A stretch of 43,673 bases of DNA from Sulfoacidibacillus thermotolerans. Its GTDB lineage: Bacteria > Bacillota > Bacilli > Alicyclobacillales > SLC66. Numbering within the stretch: the first letter of the stretch is position 1; the number at the start of each line of letters is the position of its first letter. The DNA is taken from the NCBI RefSeq assembly GCF_003144315.1, contig NZ_MPDK01000022.1:1-43673 (forward strand), given 5' to 3'. Under the pieces are notes generated by a model, which did no database searches, was not told the DNA's origin, and was given only the letters and a program-made list of their open reading frames with translations. A program made the translations under genes and the position numbers. Below, one piece after another: positions 42,885-43,673 of this stretch.

Positions 42885-43256
42885 TCACTCCTTCGAGCGA
42901 TCTTGTTTGCGGCGCAGAGCTTCCCAAAATAGACCAGTCAAAACATCTTCTACTTTTCGCCTATCCTCTTCACTCAAAGGAACACCATCAAACATTACTT
43001 GTTGTTTTTGTAGCGCTGCCTTTAAATCAAACTCTAAACTCATATCATTTCCTGATTTTCCTAAAACCAAATAATCTACACTTACCCCATAAAACTTCGC
43101 CAACTGCGTGATGACATTTAAATTCGGTTCTCGATCTCCACTTTCGTACCCTGCATACGTAGATATTGCAATGTTTAACATTTTTGCCATTTCTCGCATG
43201 GTTAAATTGCGCGACTTTCGCAGGTCGGACAAACGTTCTCCAAACGCATCCAACAA
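42885..43256 (-). CDS. XRE/Cro-CI-type repressor of the element
   Basis: A 123-aa transcription factor with an N-terminal helix-turn-helix (about residues 7-60): LRKSRNLTMREMAKMLNIAISTYAGYESGDREPN, then a hydrophobic linker and an acidic C-terminal tail. The arrangement repressor-ImmA-integrase recalls the ICEBs1 ImmR/ImmA switch. A TTG start follows AGGAG by 7 nt. It probably binds the large palindrome in the divergent intergenic region and represses the rightward promoter. Confidence 0.92.
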   Translation of the reverse strand: MLDAFGERLSDLRKSRNLTMREMAKMLNIAISTYAGYESGDREPNLNVITQLAKFYGVSVDYLVLGKSGNDMSLEFDLKAALQKQQVMFDGVPLSEEDRRKVEDVLTGLFWEALRRKQDRSKE

Positions 43257-43272
43257 AACACCACTCCTAAAA

Positions 43273-43315
43273 TCGCTTTACGCAAAAAAGTCTATTGATT
43301 TTTCGCGTAAAGCGA
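43273..43315. promoter_or_regulatory. Operator palindrome between the repressor and excisionase-like genes
   Basis: TCGCTTTACGC (43273-43283) and GCGTAAAGCGA (43305-43315) form a perfect 11-bp inverted repeat separated by 21 bp, with A5/T5 tracts inside the arms. The right arm lies in the spacer of the rightward promoter, so repressor binding would block it. This is the natural candidate for the repressor operator. Confidence 0.75.
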
Positions 43316-43324
43316 AATACAATT
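43296..43324 (+). promoter_or_regulatory. Sigma-A promoter of the rightward genes
   Basis: TTGATT, a 17-bp spacer and TACAAT form a near-consensus promoter about 35 bp before the GTG start at 43357. The spacer contains the right arm of the palindrome. Confidence 0.8.
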
Positions 43325-43356
43325 TGTATAAACCATATAAAAGAAAGGTGATTCCC

Positions 43357-43533
43357 GTGAACTTGCCATTGGTAATGACTGTGAAGGATGTTGCGACTGC
43401 GCTTGGTATCAGTGAAACCACTGCCCGCAACATTATGAAAAGAGAAGATTTTCCTTCTTTTCCTGTCACGCCTTCGATGCGCCGTGTGTACCGAGAAAAA
43501 TTTTTGGAATGGTTAAATCGACAGGCTAGTTAA
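43357..43533 (+). CDS. Excisionase-like small HTH protein
   Basis: A 58-aa protein consisting of a MerR/HTH_17-type DNA-binding helix-turn-helix: VKDVATALGISETTARNIMKRE followed by FPVTPSMRRVYREKFLEWL. Such proteins act as excisionases or as early regulators in mobile elements. The GTG start follows AAAGGTGAT by about 5 nt; a longer in-frame ATG lies in the repressor gene and is rejected. It is first behind the rightward promoter. Its end overlaps a convergent small frame by 3 nt. Confidence 0.75.
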   Translation: MNLPLVMTVKDVATALGISETTARNIMKREDFPSFPVTPSMRRVYREKFLEWLNRQAS

Positions 43534-43673
43534 TCCGTTGTACTTAATCTTTCTGCCTCAATCCGCATTACCCATTCCGTCGGCCCTTTGCCGCCGGAAA
43601 TGACAAGAACATCCTCGTTTTGGCTAAGGAGGATTTCGCGATAGTCGGTAATCACGATAGGACCATTATTCAC
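43530..43673 (-). CDS. Partial unknown small protein at the window edge
   Basis: An open minus frame ends at 43530 and continues to the window edge, where a GTG happens to lie. It reads 47 residues including GPIVITDYREILLSQNEDVL and ISGGKGPTEWVMRIEAERL, with good coding character. The family is not recognised. It is probably incomplete at its start (or starts at the edge GTG), and is convergent with the excisionase-like gene. Confidence 0.5.
   Translation of the reverse strand: MNNGPIVITDYREILLSQNEDVLVISGGKGPTEWVMRIEAERLSTTD

Noticed and set aside
1-43673. CRISPR array, rRNA or tRNA genes
   Set aside because: No regularly spaced repeats and no cloverleaf or rRNA-like sequence were noticed on either strand.

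Overview
The window looks like chromosomal DNA from a low-to-mid GC Gram-positive bacterium (Bacillota, probably Bacillales and possibly Alicyclobacillaceae). The evidence is indirect: strong AGGAGG-type ribosome sites with many GTG and TTG starts, a YdcC-like lipoprotein followed by alr, ndoAI and ndoA as in Bacillus, a KimA-type potassium importer, a ResA/TlpA plus CcdA pair, a sortase, an LCP cell-wall ligase and a queDEC operon. No rRNA, tRNA or CRISPR array was seen. The species is inference only.

Layout. 1-3.8 kb: a minus-strand run of MBL-fold hydrolase, Zn alcohol dehydrogenase, PaiB-like flavoprotein and MsrB. 4-6.7 kb: a SoxB/5'-nucleotidase-like metallophosphoesterase, then two single-domain chromate transporter genes that face each other and overlap at their 3' ends. 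7-12.5 kb: an alpha-glucan cluster with a DUF4912 protein, a GH57 branching enzyme fused to a GT4/5-type glycosyltransferase, a short sugar nucleotidyltransferase and a GH15-like protein. 12.6-14.2 kb: an acyl-CoA synthetase. 14.4-17.1 kb: a cell-surface module with a secreted protein carrying a QPVTG sorting signal, its neighbouring sortase, an ECF sigma factor and a zinc-finger/RskA-like anti-sigma factor. 17.2-18.5 kb: a HesB-like protein, a small cupin and a CRP-like sensor without its DNA-binding domain. 18.8-23.7 kb: an S9 peptidase, TlpA/ResA, CcdA, a cation diffusion facilitator and an MBL hydrolase. 24-30.2 kb: ClpB, a gene-relic region, a polysaccharide deacetylase, a UPF0178 protein and KimA. 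30.4-32.3 kb: queD, queE and queC. 32.4-38.5 kb: an LCP protein, a bifunctional NAD(P)HX repair enzyme, a YdcC-like lipoprotein, alanine racemase and the EndoAI/EndoA toxin-antitoxin pair. 38.6-41.3 kb: an ArsP/YraQ-type permease, a shortened YcgQ-like partner and S-adenosylhomocysteinase.

From about 41.3 kb to the right edge lies the integrase end of a mobile element. It has a tyrosine integrase, an ImmA/IrrE protease and a Cro/CI-type repressor on the minus strand, a divergent excisionase-like HTH gene on the plus strand, and a large palindromic operator overlapping a clear sigma-A promoter between them. The element continues beyond the window.

The best candidates for something under-described are the compact glucan cluster with the GH57-GT fusion, the QPVTG/sortase/ECF-sigma/anti-sigma module, the SoxB-like phosphoesterase, and the hairpin that could mask the ribosome site of the metal-type permease at 38.57-38.63 kb. 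No wholly new defence or mobile system could be demonstrated.
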